Assembly (NCBI GenBank): GCA_943370025.1
Contig: CALRPI020000012.1
Location: 23,212 to 87,211, forward strand
Origin: JAAUUE01 sp943370025
Lineage (GTDB): Bacteria > Cyanobacteriota > Cyanobacteriia > Cyanobacteriales > JAAUUE01
Reading direction: 5' to 3'
Length of the DNA stretch: 64,000 nucleotides
The number at the start of each line of letters is the position of its first letter. The stretch's first letter is position 1. The notes beneath the pieces are model-generated. The model was not told the origin of the DNA and searched no databases. It saw nothing but the letters and a program-made list of their open reading frames with translations. A program made the translations under genes and the position numbers. This document shows, in pieces, positions 41,918-50,349 of the stretch.

Positions 41918-44336
41918 TGGCAAAAAGTTTGTCTCCACCAACGAGATGCCCAGGGATGCTTGGAGTTGTGTGATTAGCGATCACCCCATTTCTACCGTCA
42001 CCCTCAAGGACGATGACCTATTTTTGGTGACTGATACCTTGGGGAATATCTCTGGTGCTGGTTGCAGATTGGACAGCATGGAAAGCAGTATGGGGCTGTT
42101 TTGCAAGGATACTCGGTTCTTGAGTCGTTTAGAATTGCAGATTGAAGGGCGATCGCCCATTGTTTTTAGTAGCACTGCCCGCCAAGGTTTTGCCATGTCG
42201 GTGTTGTGTGCCAATCCCCAAATTGATGCCCCGATTGAGGCTCAACTTGATCCTCAGCTTAATAACCAAATTACTCCTCAACTTCACCTCGAAGCTGATG
42301 CCCCAGCTCAGGATAATCCTCAAAATAAGAGCCAGACTAATGTTCCCCCCCTAAATCTTGGTGTCGGGGTTCCCCCCAGATTCATCCCTGCGGAAACCAT
42401 TGGCATCTTTCGGAGCATCATTATTAAAGGCGGCTTATTTGAAGAGATCCAGGTGACAAACCACAATACTAAACCCGTGGATTTTGCCATGAGCCTGAGT
42501 TTTGAGGCTGATTTTGCTGACCTGTTTGAAGTTCGGGGCGTAGTCCGGCACGATCGGGGGAAATTCCTGCAAACCAGCTTAGATGCAGCCAAAAGAAATG
42601 TAGACAAGACACATAGTCAAACTACCCCTAGTCAAAATACCGAAATTCTCCTTGCCTACCAAGGTCTAGATGGGGCATTGATGGAGTCGCGGATTCAGTT
42701 CAACTCCCGCCAGCCCGATCAAGTCAACAATGGTACTGCCCTGTGGCATCTCCACCTAGAACCCCGTAGCTCAGTAATCCTGGGCTACCGGATTCATTTA
42801 TTTACTAATGACCAACTCACTTCCACCGTCAGCGCTCCCCTATCTTTTAACCAAGCAAAAGCCGAAGAACTCCTAGAGGAACACCAATGGCGACAACAGA
42901 TTACCCAAATCCAAACGGATAATAAGTATCTAAATCAGGTCATCGATCGAGCGGTGCAGGATGTCTATCTATTACGCCAAACCTTTGAGGGGAGCAGATT
43001 TCTCTCGGCAGGAGTGCCTTGGTTTTCGACTTTGTTTGGGCGAGATTCCCTAATTGCGGCTTCCCAGACCTTGGTGCTGGATCCGACGATCGCCAAAGAA
43101 ACCCTAATTATCCTCGCCCGCTATCAGGGAAAGGTGGAAGATGAGTGGCGGGATGAACAACCGGGGAAAATTCTCCACGAAATCCGCCTCGGAGAAATGG
43201 CGCGTTGTCAAGAAGTCCCCCATACTCCCTACTACGGCACAGTGGATGCCACACCTCTATGGTTGATGCTCTACGCCGAATATTTTGCTTGGACTGCGGA
43301 TGAGGAAACTTTGGATCAACTCTGGGATCATGCGTTGGCAGCAATGGCTTGGATTGATACTGCCATGGCACAAACGGGCTACTTGAGCTATAGCCGAAAA
43401 TCTACCAAAGGCTTGGCTAATCAGGGTTGGAAGGATTCAGAAAATTGTATTGTCAATAGTCGAGGGGAATTAGCTGAGGGAGCGATCGCCCTCTGTGAGG
43501 TGCAGGCTTATGTTTATGCTGCCAAAATTCGCATGGGTGAACTGGCAGAGAAAAAAGGATTAATTAATCTAGCCAACCAGTGGCACTCCCAAGCCGTGGA
43601 TCTCAAGACCCGCTTTAATCGAGATTTCTGGCTGCCAAACCAAGAATACTGCGCCCTTGCCCTCGATGGAGTGGGCAACCCCGTGGATAGTATCACCTCC
43701 AATGCTGGCCAGTGCTTAAACCTAGGGATTCTTGACCATGACAAAGCCCTCAAGGTAGCCACTCGGCTCAAGTCTAGGGATATGTTTACGGGCTGGGGCA
43801 TTCGTACCCTGAGTAGTCTTTCTCCAGCCTATAACCCTATGGGCTATCACATTGGCTCGGTGTGGCCCCATGATAGTAGCCTGATCGCCTGTGGTTTGCG
43901 ATCGATCAACCGGGTAGATCAATCCCTGCGAGTTGCCCAAGGTTTAATCGACATGACCCTATCCCAACCTTACCAGCGCCCTCCAGAACTATTCTGTGGC
44001 TATGAGCATGATGGCTTTAGTACTCCAGTCCAATACCCGGTCGCTTGTTCTCCCCAAGCTTGGGCAACTGGGACAATTTTCCAACTAATCACCATGATGG
44101 TGAACTTGGTGCCCAATGCTCCTAGTCAACAACTGCGGATCATCGATCCAGCACTAATTAGTTCGATCGGTCGTCTGAATATTAAAAATCTCCGCATCGG
44201 CACAGCCTTATTAGATTTAGAATTTGAGCGGGCTGGCGATCGCCTTGGTGCAACAGAGCAATATCAATCTGGCGATGCAGTTTCCTGTCGAGTTGTCAAA
44301 AAACAAGGGAATCTCCGGGTCATTATTGAGGCATAA
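41895..44336 (+). CDS. Amylo-alpha-1,6-glucosidase / glycogen-debranching-type protein
   Basis: The 813-residue protein has an N-terminal domain (KDDDLFLVTDTLGNISGAGC) followed by a catalytic (alpha/alpha)6 region. Recognisable segments are SAGVPWFSTLFGRDSLIAAS near residue 370, ARYQGKVEDEWRDEQPGKIL, YYGTVDATPLWLMLYAEYF, SYSRKSTKGLANQGWKDS, and near the C-terminus NPMGYHIGSVWPHDSSLIA. These are signatures of the amylo-alpha-1,6-glucosidase-like GH family. An insert rich in Gln/Asn/Pro is seen at about 110-150. It overlaps the upstream glycosyltransferase gene, which supports linked function in alpha-glucan or soluble-glycoside metabolism. The exact substrate is not decided. Confidence 0.88.
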   Translation: MAELIEINGKKFVSTNEMPRDAWSCVISDHPISTVTLKDDDLFLVTDTLGNISGAGCRLDSMESSMGLFCKDTRFLSRLELQIEGRSPIVFSSTARQGFAMSVLCANPQIDAPIEAQLDPQLNNQITPQLHLEADAPAQDNPQNKSQTNVPPLNLGVGVPPRFIPAETIGIFRSIIIKGGLFEEIQVTNHNTKPVDFAMSLSFEADFADLFEVRGVVRHDRGKFLQTSLDAAKRNVDKTHSQTTPSQNTEILLAYQGLDGALMESRIQFNSRQPDQVNNGTALWHLHLEPRSSVILGYRIHLFTNDQLTSTVSAPLSFNQAKAEELLEEHQWRQQITQIQTDNKYLNQVIDRAVQDVYLLRQTFEGSRFLSAGVPWFSTLFGRDSLIAASQTLVLDPTIAKETLIILARYQGKVEDEWRDEQPGKILHEIRLGEMARCQEVPHTPYYGTVDATPLWLMLYAEYFAWTADEETLDQLWDHALAAMAWIDTAMAQTGYLSYSRKSTKGLANQGWKDSENCIVNSRGELAEGAIALCEVQAYVYAAKIRMGELAEKKGLINLANQWHSQAVDLKTRFNRDFWLPNQEYCALALDGVGNPVDSITSNAGQCLNLGILDHDKALKVATRLKSRDMFTGWGIRTLSSLSPAYNPMGYHIGSVWPHDSSLIACGLRSINRVDQSLRVAQGLIDMTLSQPYQRPPELFCGYEHDGFSTPVQYPVACSPQAWATGTIFQLITMMVNLVPNAPSQQLRIIDPALISSIGRLNIKNLRIGTALLDLEFERAGDRLGATEQYQSGDAVSCRVVKKQGNLRVIIEA

Positions 44337-44351
44337 ACAGGACTTCCGAAC

Positions 44352-44387
44352 TTTGAGGGCGGGTGGCTGTAGCCACCCGCTCTCAAA
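44352..44387. repeat. P4-type hairpin
   Basis: TTTGAGGGCGGGTGGCT and AGCCACCCGCTCTCAAA pair around GT. It is a variant of the GAGAGTGGGTGGCT hairpin of the P4 family and follows the debranching gene by 15 bp. Confidence 0.65.
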
Positions 44388-44462
44388 CTCAACTGAGAAT
44401 CCTCACTTCGCTGGAGTTCCCACAACCAAAATCATCTCAGCCCCCTTGGCGGTTGCTATAAC
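44383..44462. repeat. Palindromic element, family P6, inverted copy
   Basis: Reverse-complemented, it begins TATAGCAACCGCCAAGGGGG and continues GAGATGATTTTGGTTGTGG, matching the copy at 16018-16115. It lies between the debranching gene and aspA. Confidence 0.6.
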
Positions 44463-44512
44463 TCCTTGAGAGAAGGTATTATCTAAGGAAATTCTTTACA
44501 ATCTACCTGCTC

Positions 44513-45910
44513 ATGAGTGACCCCAGCTACCGCACAGAGAAAGATTCCATGGGGGAGAAGCAAATTCCCCAAGATGTCTATTACGGCATCCAGACAGTCC
44601 GGGCGATCGCTAACTTTCCCATCAGTGGCATCAAACCCCTTCCTGCCTACGTTGATGCTTGTTTATTAATTAAAAAAGCCGCAGCAATTACCAACGGGGA
44701 GTTGGGCTGCATTCCCCTTGAGGTGAGTGGGGCAATCGTTCAAGCGGCGGATGAAATCTTGCAAGGGAGCCTGCGGGATCAATTTGTGGTGGATGTTTAC
44801 CAAGCTGGTGCCGGAACTTCCCACCACATGAATGTAAACGAAGTGTTGGCAAATCGAGCCTTAGAAATCTTGGGCGATCGCAAGGGAAATTACGATCGGG
44901 TCAATCCCAATGACCATGTGAACTACGGACAATCAACTAATGATGTGATCCCTACGGCGATTAGGATTGGAGCAATTTTAGCTCTCACCCATACCCTCTA
45001 CCCCAGCTTGGAGTACGCCGTTTCGGTGCTCGATCGTAAAAGTGATGAATTTAAGGACATAATTCGTTCTGGCAGAACCCACATGCAGGATGCGGTTCCC
45101 GTAAGATTGGGGGAAAACTTTCAAGCTTGGGCACAAATTCTCTCTGCCCACATCATCCGTTTAGCTAAAGCTTCCGGGGAACTAATGAGCTTAGGAATTG
45201 GTGGTTCTGCCGTGGGAACGGGTCTAAATACCCATCCCCAGTACCGGGCTAGAGTGGTGGAACTCCTAGGAGAACTTCTCCAGCAGCCCCTGCAATCTTC
45301 TCCCCATCTGATGGCAGCGATGCAGAGTATGGCTCCTTTCGTCAGTGTCTCTGGGTGTCTGCGGAACTTAGCGCAAGATTTAGTGAAAATTTCCCACGAT
45401 CTCCGGCTCTTGGATTCGGGACCAAAAACTGGACTCAAGGAAATCCAATTACCGCCCGTGCAACCCGGTTCTTCGATTATGCCGGGAAAATATAATCCGG
45501 TGATGGCGGAGATGACCTCAATGGTGTGTTTTCAGGTGATGGGCTACGATAGTGCGATCGCCCTTGCTGCCCAAGCCGGACAGTTGGAACTGAATGTGAT
45601 GATGCCGTTGATTGCCTACGATCTCATCCACAGTATGGAGATTTTGGGGAATACCATTCTCGCTCTCAGCAAAAATTGTATTGTCGGTATTGAGGCAAAG
45701 AGCGATCGATGTCTTGAATATGCTGAGGGAAGTCTAGCTTTGGTCACTGCCCTCAATACCCACATTGGTTATCTAAATGCAGCGAATGTGGCAAAAGAAT
45801 CCCTCGAAACGGGGAAATCCCTGCGGCAGATAGTCCTAGACAAGGGCTTAATGACCGAGGAAGCTTTAGCTGAGGTACTTGATCTAGAAACAATGAGTCG
45901 GATGCAGTAA
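44513..45910 (+). CDS. aspA: Aspartate ammonia-lyase
   Basis: This enzyme interconverts aspartate with fumarate and ammonia. The 465-residue protein belongs to the class II fumarase/aspartase superfamily: GAGTSHHMNVNEVLANRALE in the first region, GQSTNDVIPTA in the second, and the signature loop GSSIMPGKYNPVMAEMTSMV in the third. The GAGTS motif and GxxMPGK signature favour aspartase over FumC, although class II fumarase cannot be wholly excluded. GKYNP replaces the common GKVNP. A P6 repeat lies upstream. It converges on the glycosyltransferase gene, whose stop is 5 bp away. Confidence 0.85.
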   Translation: MSDPSYRTEKDSMGEKQIPQDVYYGIQTVRAIANFPISGIKPLPAYVDACLLIKKAAAITNGELGCIPLEVSGAIVQAADEILQGSLRDQFVVDVYQAGAGTSHHMNVNEVLANRALEILGDRKGNYDRVNPNDHVNYGQSTNDVIPTAIRIGAILALTHTLYPSLEYAVSVLDRKSDEFKDIIRSGRTHMQDAVPVRLGENFQAWAQILSAHIIRLAKASGELMSLGIGGSAVGTGLNTHPQYRARVVELLGELLQQPLQSSPHLMAAMQSMAPFVSVSGCLRNLAQDLVKISHDLRLLDSGPKTGLKEIQLPPVQPGSSIMPGKYNPVMAEMTSMVCFQVMGYDSAIALAAQAGQLELNVMMPLIAYDLIHSMEILGNTILALSKNCIVGIEAKSDRCLEYAEGSLALVTALNTHIGYLNAANVAKESLETGKSLRQIVLDKGLMTEEALAEVLDLETMSRMQ

Positions 45911-45914
45911 TCAG

Positions 45915-46859
45915 TTAACTGTCTAGCCATTCTATCTCCAACATTTGTGGCAAGATTTCACAGGAATTTTGTCCCTTGAGTCTTGCCCAAGTCCCCCATA
46001 ATCCTAAGGGTGTGGCAAAGATAGTCGCCAGCAGATTGGTGCCTAGTTTTCGAGTAATTATTTGAGCAATTAATTTGGGCGGCAACTCCCGGACTAGCCA
46101 ACGGAGTAGGCGGTAGAGGTATTCTTGGGTGCTGAATGATCGCATCAAACTCACCCCGTGGAGTTGGTGGAGATAGCGATTAGAAGAACCGTACTTATAC
46201 CATTGATGATAAAAATCTCGCAAATTAGAGCGGTGGCGATGGTGAACGATCGCCCTAGGGGCAAACATTAAGCAATCAGGAAACTGGATTTGTACTCGCC
46301 AACAGAGATCCGCATCTCCCCCTGTAGTTAGGTAAGGACGGAATAAGCCTGTATTTTTCAAGGCTGATTTCCGAACTGCTAGATTTGCCGTTTGTCCATA
46401 GGGTAAGTATTCATGATTCAGAGTATGCTGCTGAGAAAGAGTCTGGGCATGATCTGCATAAACCTCTAGCCAATTATTGCCAGCTAACCCAAGAATTTCC
46501 CCCACAACTAAATTAACTTGGGGTTGCTCAAAAGGACTAATTAAATGCTCTAACCAATCCGGTTGGGGGCGACAATCGGCATCGGTGAAAACCAGAAATT
46601 CTCCCTGCGATGCCTTGACACCAACATTTCTGGCTGCATAGGCACTCTGGATTTTCGTGGCTTGGAGGGGAATAATTTGGGGATTAGTTTTTGCCGCAGT
46701 TTGAAGGAATTGGTAAGTGCGATCGCTACTTTGATTATCAACTATTAAATACTCCACCCGCTCTGGGGGCAAAGTTTGCGATCTTAAACAATCCAATAAG
46801 GCGGATAGATCGCGATCGCCATTATGAACGGGAATAATTACAGAGATAATTGGGGGCAT
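45915..46859 (-). CDS. Glycosyltransferase family 2
   Basis: The 314-residue protein starts with the GT-A pattern ISVIIPVHNGDRDLSALLDC, with the nucleotide-binding IVDNQSSDRTYQF and the metal motif LVFTDADCRPQPDWLEHLI. The acceptor-side region contains TGGDADLCWRVQIQFPDCLM and the basic-aromatic HHRHRSNLRDFYHQWYKYG. No membrane segment is seen. Substrate is unknown. It is convergent with aspA and divergent from the potassium-channel gene, with repeats in the 378-bp spacer. Confidence 0.88.
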   Translation of the reverse strand: MPPIISVIIPVHNGDRDLSALLDCLRSQTLPPERVEYLIVDNQSSDRTYQFLQTAAKTNPQIIPLQATKIQSAYAARNVGVKASQGEFLVFTDADCRPQPDWLEHLISPFEQPQVNLVVGEILGLAGNNWLEVYADHAQTLSQQHTLNHEYLPYGQTANLAVRKSALKNTGLFRPYLTTGGDADLCWRVQIQFPDCLMFAPRAIVHHRHRSNLRDFYHQWYKYGSSNRYLHQLHGVSLMRSFSTQEYLYRLLRWLVRELPPKLIAQIITRKLGTNLLATIFATPLGLWGTWARLKGQNSCEILPQMLEIEWLDS

Positions 46860-46905
46860 GGGGGAAGGAGGTAAAGGGAGATAGAGAAGGTACAGGGAGT
46901 TAGGG
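46860..46905. repeat. Purine-rich tract beside the GT2 start
   Basis: Almost pure GGGGAAGGAGGTAAAGGGAG continuing with GATAGAGAAGG. It has a mirrored complementary partner at 47165-47238 (pyrimidine-rich), so the two tracts form a long imperfect inverted repeat around the spacer of two divergent genes. The GGAGG serves neither gene's ribosome site directly, except perhaps by its complement. Confidence 0.6.
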
Positions 46906-46916
46906 AATTTACGAGT

Positions 46917-47012
46917 TATAGTAGTCGCCGATTTGATTAGGACGTTTTTGAGGGCGCGCGGAGCGCGCCCTCAAAAACGTCCCTGTCCTAACTAGAATGG
47001 AGCTTACTATAG
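46917..47012. repeat. 96-bp palindromic repeat, family P3, copy A
   Basis: Ends TATAGTAGTCGCCGATTTGA and GAATGGAGCTTACTATAG enclose a long hairpin GACGTTTTTGAGGGCGCGC and its complement. It matches, in opposite orientation, the copy at 60477-60571. It sits between GT2 and the potassium-channel gene. Confidence 0.8.
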
Positions 47013-47164
47013 CTATGAAGGGAGTTTAGCTTGAGAAGATAGAGCAAAATTAGATCGACACTAGATTAAATACATTAATAAATCAGTTAATCAGAGAACA
47101 TCAGCCTATGCTAGATATTTAGCACAGAAAAAACTTACCATTCCCCAAGAAATCCTCCAGCCCT

Positions 47165-47238
47165 TAACTTTTATAATCCCCTTATCTCCCTCTACCTCCC
47201 CTTACCTCCCTGTATCTCCCCTTACCTCCTTCCCCTCA
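47165..47238. repeat. Pyrimidine-rich tract before the potassium-channel gene
   Basis: Tandem-like TCCCCTTATCTCCCTCTACC and TCCCTGTATCTCCCCTTACC units run for about 74 bp, complementary to the purine-rich tract at 46860-46905. It leads straight into the ATG at 47238. Confidence 0.65.
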
Positions 47239-48305
47239 TGTTCTCCCCCACTCTCGAAAAAAAATATGCTCGATTACAACAAGAGCTAGCTAACGGTGTT
47301 GCTGTTCTCTGCCTGACGGGGGTACTTGGCACCCTATGGTACAAATTTATCGAGGGCTGGAGTTGGATTGATTCCCTCTACATGACGGTGATTACCCTTG
47401 CCACCGTTGGTTTCATGGAAGTGCAGCCCCTCGGATTTCATGGTCGATTATTTACCATTGCCCTGATTTTTACGGGAATTATGACGATCGGGTATATTGT
47501 TAATCGCTTTACAGAAGCAGTAGTTCAAGGCTATTTTCAGGAAGGTATTCTCTTTCGCCAACGGAAACGTCTTGTGAATAATTTGTTAGATCATTACATT
47601 CTTTGTGGCTTCGGACGTACTGGCAGGCAGATTGGTTTGGAGTTTGCCTCAGAGAGCATTCCTTTTGTGGTCATTGATTCTGAACTTCATCAAGTAGAAA
47701 TTGCCCAAGAGCTTGGCTATATCGCCATTCTCGGAGATGCTACCCTTGATGATACTCTGCTTCAGGTGGGCATTGAACGGGCAATTTGTCTGGTCACAGC
47801 TCTGCCCTCAGATGCGGAAAATCTCTACACAGTCCTTTCTGCCAAAACCCTCAATCCCCAAATCCGGGCGATCGCTAGAGCCAGCACCGAAGAAGCTCTC
47901 AAGAAATTACAACGGGCGGGAGCCGATGCGGTGGTTTCTCCCTATATTACCGGGGGCAAACGCCTTGCTGCCGCCGCCCTCAGACCTCAAGTATTGGATT
48001 TTGTCGATGGCATTTTGACAGGTAGTGATCGAGCCTTCTATATGGAGGAATTTTTGATCGATGCCGAGCATTGTCCCTGTACTGGGATGACCCTGAGTGA
48101 GGCAAGGTTGCGATCGAAATCCGGTTCCCTAGTCCTAGCCATCCGCCGGGTCGATGGCGAGTTAATTGGTGGTCCCACCGGAGACACAAAGTTAATGGAA
48201 GGTGATCTCCTGATCTGCATGGGAACCGCCGAACAACTCCAACAACTCAACCAAATCCTCAGCCCCATCCAATCCCGCCTCCTCCGTCCCCCCAAAAACA
48301 CCTAG
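47238..48305 (+). CDS. Two-TM potassium channel-like protein with RCK (TrkA-N) domain
   Basis: This 355-residue protein has a hydrophobic helix at about 20-35, a pore loop, a second helix (69-86), then an NAD-binding RCK/TrkA-N domain (YILCGFGRTGRQIGLEFAS, GDATLDDTLLQVGIERA). A TrkA-C-type region follows. The pore reads TLATVGFMEVQPLG (Thr56-Glu61) instead of TVGYGD; the second filter glycine is methionine. Whether it conducts potassium, another ion, or nothing is open. Otherwise it is like ordinary cyanobacterial Kch-type proteins. The upstream spacer is repeat-rich. Confidence 0.88.
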   Translation: MFSPTLEKKYARLQQELANGVAVLCLTGVLGTLWYKFIEGWSWIDSLYMTVITLATVGFMEVQPLGFHGRLFTIALIFTGIMTIGYIVNRFTEAVVQGYFQEGILFRQRKRLVNNLLDHYILCGFGRTGRQIGLEFASESIPFVVIDSELHQVEIAQELGYIAILGDATLDDTLLQVGIERAICLVTALPSDAENLYTVLSAKTLNPQIRAIARASTEEALKKLQRAGADAVVSPYITGGKRLAAAALRPQVLDFVDGILTGSDRAFYMEEFLIDAEHCPCTGMTLSEARLRSKSGSLVLAIRRVDGELIGGPTGDTKLMEGDLLICMGTAEQLQQLNQILSPIQSRLLRPPKNT

Positions 48306-48319
48306 TAGTCTGTCAACAA

Positions 48320-48373
48320 TTACAGCGATTTGAGAGTGGGTGGCTACAGCCACCCACTCTCAAATCGCTGTAA
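48320..48373. repeat. Perfect 54-bp palindrome (P4-type)
   Basis: TTACAGCGATTTGAGAGTGG and CCACTCTCAAATCGCTGTAA are the ends of a perfect palindrome, with 27-bp arms including GTGGCTAC. It is the most symmetrical member of the P4 hairpin family. It follows the channel gene's stop by 14 bp. Confidence 0.8.
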
Positions 48374-48448
48374 CTATCAAAAATAGGGTCGCAAAGCCTT
48401 GCGCCCCTACTAAAGAAAGTATCTCTAGGATTTCTACTTACCCTAAAC

Positions 48449-48745
48449 CTATTTACTGACAGCCCAGAAGCTGAGGTGATATAAATAATTCCGCCAAGGA
48501 TGAGCTTGGACTTCTTGTAATACAGCCTTCCCTTGCCAAGAGAGGTCAGGGATACTGACATCGATTTGGGTTTTGGAGACATTAACTTGCTTGAGGAGAG
48601 TTTCCGCAGTTTTTGCAGGTAAAGTCAGGTTAATGGATTCGGTCCCATTGTGACCGTAGAGGACAGCGGGGATTAGCCCTTCCCGGCGGAGCGCTCTGGG
48701 CTTACTACCTTCCGATCGCTTTTGAAGTTCAAGTGTAACTGGCAT
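48449..48745 (-). CDS. rplY: 50S ribosomal protein bL25, short form
   Basis: A 98-residue protein with the L25/CTC N-terminal domain: VTLELQKRSEGSKPRALRRE, followed by GLIPAVLYGHNGTESINLTL. Many cyanobacteria have this short L25 without the TL5 C-terminal domain, so it is not necessarily truncated. It ends with WRNYLYHLSFWAVSK. It binds 5S rRNA. The start follows a plausible upstream spacer of 66 bp to the pentapeptide gene's stop. Confidence 0.85.
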   Translation of the reverse strand: MPVTLELQKRSEGSKPRALRREGLIPAVLYGHNGTESINLTLPAKTAETLLKQVNVSKTQIDVSIPDLSWQGKAVLQEVQAHPWRNYLYHLSFWAVSK

Positions 48746-48811
48746 AATTTTAGTAATTTTATGTTTAGCAATTCTCTATATTGAGCTTATTGATTCTAGC
48801 AGAGATTCGCC

Positions 48812-49351
48812 TTAGGGACAAAATAGGGTTTCCCGTGTATCTCTCCCTGTGGTGGGATTGGTTCCCTCAGCTATCTTGCACAATTGCGCCTCAATATCGG
48901 AGCGCAGTAATACATCAGTAAAATCTGCTCCGGTAATAATTGCCCCAGCAAACCGAGCATTAGCCACAAACGCCCCTTCCAGAATAGCATTGGTGAGATT
49001 TGCCCGATTGAACCGAGCTGAATCAAGGGTCGCACCGCTCAGGTTTGCTCCTTCTAGATTGGCTTCTTCTAAGTTAGCAGCAAAGAAACTGACTCCCCGC
49101 AGGTCTGCATGACTAAAATTACTCTGACGCAGATTAGCCTTAGTAAATTCGGAATCCCTTAGGTCTTTGCCAGAAAAGTCTGCGCCGATCAGGGATTCTC
49201 GGACATAATCTAAGGCAGTTGCCGGAGTCGCAGTTACTCCTAGAAATCCCACAAATATTAATAGTCCTAAACTTAGTCCCATGATTAACTGCCGCCCATA
49301 GACAATTATTCTTGACTTTATAAGTGATTGATGAGGGTGGATAGTTGGCAT
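48812..49351 (-). CDS. Exported pentapeptide-repeat protein
   Basis: The 179-residue protein has an N-terminal hydrophobic segment (IMGLSLGLLIFVGFLGVTAT) consistent with a signal peptide. Then come A(N/D)LxN-type pentapeptide repeats from about 55 to 130 (KDLRDSEFTKANLRQSNFSH, LEEANLEGANLSGATLDSA). The tail ends with two Cys (EAQLCKIAEGTNP, and ETLFCP). Such proteins form right-handed beta-helices; a lumenal or periplasmic location is likely. Function is unknown. An alternative later start is Met24, closer to the hydrophobic core. Confidence 0.85.
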   Translation of the reverse strand: MPTIHPHQSLIKSRIIVYGRQLIMGLSLGLLIFVGFLGVTATPATALDYVRESLIGADFSGKDLRDSEFTKANLRQSNFSHADLRGVSFFAANLEEANLEGANLSGATLDSARFNRANLTNAILEGAFVANARFAGAIITGADFTDVLLRSDIEAQLCKIAEGTNPTTGRDTRETLFCP

Positions 49352-49430
49352 AGATTTGATTTCAGATTAGTTTTTTTGTCAACGTTGCAGAGCAATATCA
49401 ACAGGTTATGAATATTTAATTTAATAATTA

Positions 49431-50216
49431 ATGGTTATACAATCACCACCGCCAAGAACTTTGCAGCAAAAATATTTCCTCCGCTGTTTGTCCTCAGTCC
49501 TCCTGTTGGGGCAAGTTTTTTTACGCTTACTCCAAGGTAAAACCTATTATCGCAAAATTATGGAACACATGGTCAAGGTCGGTCCCGGTTCGATCGCTCC
49601 CGTCCTCCTCGTCAGTGGCTTTGCCGGGATGATTTTCACTATTCAAACCGCTAGGGAGTTGGGGAAGTTTGGGGCTGTGGAAGCAGTGGGAGGAGCCTTT
49701 GCCCTAGCTTTTTGTCGGGAATTAGCGCCAATTCTTACGGCAAGTGTGATCGCTGGGCAGGTGGGTTCTGCCTTTGCCGCTGAGTTGGGTTCAATGCAAG
49801 TTACCGAGCAAATCGATGCCCTCCATATTCTCAAAACCAACCCCATTGATTACTTGATCCTGCCAAGGATCATTGCCTGCTGTTTAATTATGCCTTTGAT
49901 GATGATTTTTGCTTTGGTGATGGGGGTAGCAGGGGGAGCTTTTATTGCTCTCCATATCTATAAAATTGTGCCAGAAACCTTTCTAGAATCGATTAGAAAC
50001 TTTTTAGAACCCGCAGATTTAGAGATTATTATCCTAAAGGGGATAGTGTTTGGCACTTTGGTGGCAGTAAATGGTTGTAGTTGGGGGATGACCACGAGAG
50101 GAGGAGCAAGGGAAGTTGGGGAGTCAGCCACCACGGCTGTGGTCACGACTTGGATCGCAATTTTTATTATGGATTTTCTAATTTCCCTAACTCTCTTGGG
50201 TAGTCCAAGGTTTTGA
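49431..50216 (+). CDS. mlaE: MlaE-type ABC transporter permease
   Basis: The 261-residue membrane protein has the MlaE/YrbE signature: GFAGMIFTIQTARELGKFGA, ALAFCRELAPILTASVIAGQ, and AELGSMQVTEQIDALHILKT. Members move lipids between outer and inner membranes. In cyanobacteria the plastid TGD1 homologue is of this type, so it is probably in glycerolipid traffic. No mlaF or mlaD gene is adjacent. It has about five transmembrane segments. A terminator follows at 50287. Confidence 0.9.
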   Translation: MVIQSPPPRTLQQKYFLRCLSSVLLLGQVFLRLLQGKTYYRKIMEHMVKVGPGSIAPVLLVSGFAGMIFTIQTARELGKFGAVEAVGGAFALAFCRELAPILTASVIAGQVGSAFAAELGSMQVTEQIDALHILKTNPIDYLILPRIIACCLIMPLMMIFALVMGVAGGAFIALHIYKIVPETFLESIRNFLEPADLEIIILKGIVFGTLVAVNGCSWGMTTRGGAREVGESATTAVVTTWIAIFIMDFLISLTLLGSPRF

Positions 50217-50222
50217 GTAAAA

Positions 50223-50284
50223 AAGGTTTTGGTGAGCTTCGATGACCCTCAGCCCTCCAAAACCAACACCAATGCGTAAGTCCT
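50223..50284. repeat. Hairpin repeat, family P5
   Basis: AAGGTTTTGGTGAGCTTCGA, TGACCCTCAGCCCTCCAAAA and then AATGCGTAAGTCC follow mlaE by 7 bp. The loop and tail match the copies at 1132-1191 and 58942-59038. Confidence 0.65.
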
Positions 50285-50286
50285 GT

Positions 50287-50323
50287 AAAAAAGAGTCCCT
50301 TGCATTGCAAGGGACTCTTTTCT
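50287..50323. terminator. Rho-independent terminator
   Basis: AAAAAAGAGTCCCTTGCA and TGCAAGGGACTCTTTT form a strong stem with flanking A- and T-runs. It would end mlaE transcription and also the convergent frame at 50350-50580. Confidence 0.85.
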
Positions 50324-50349
50324 ATGATTGTTTTGCCGCTGGTTTTATG

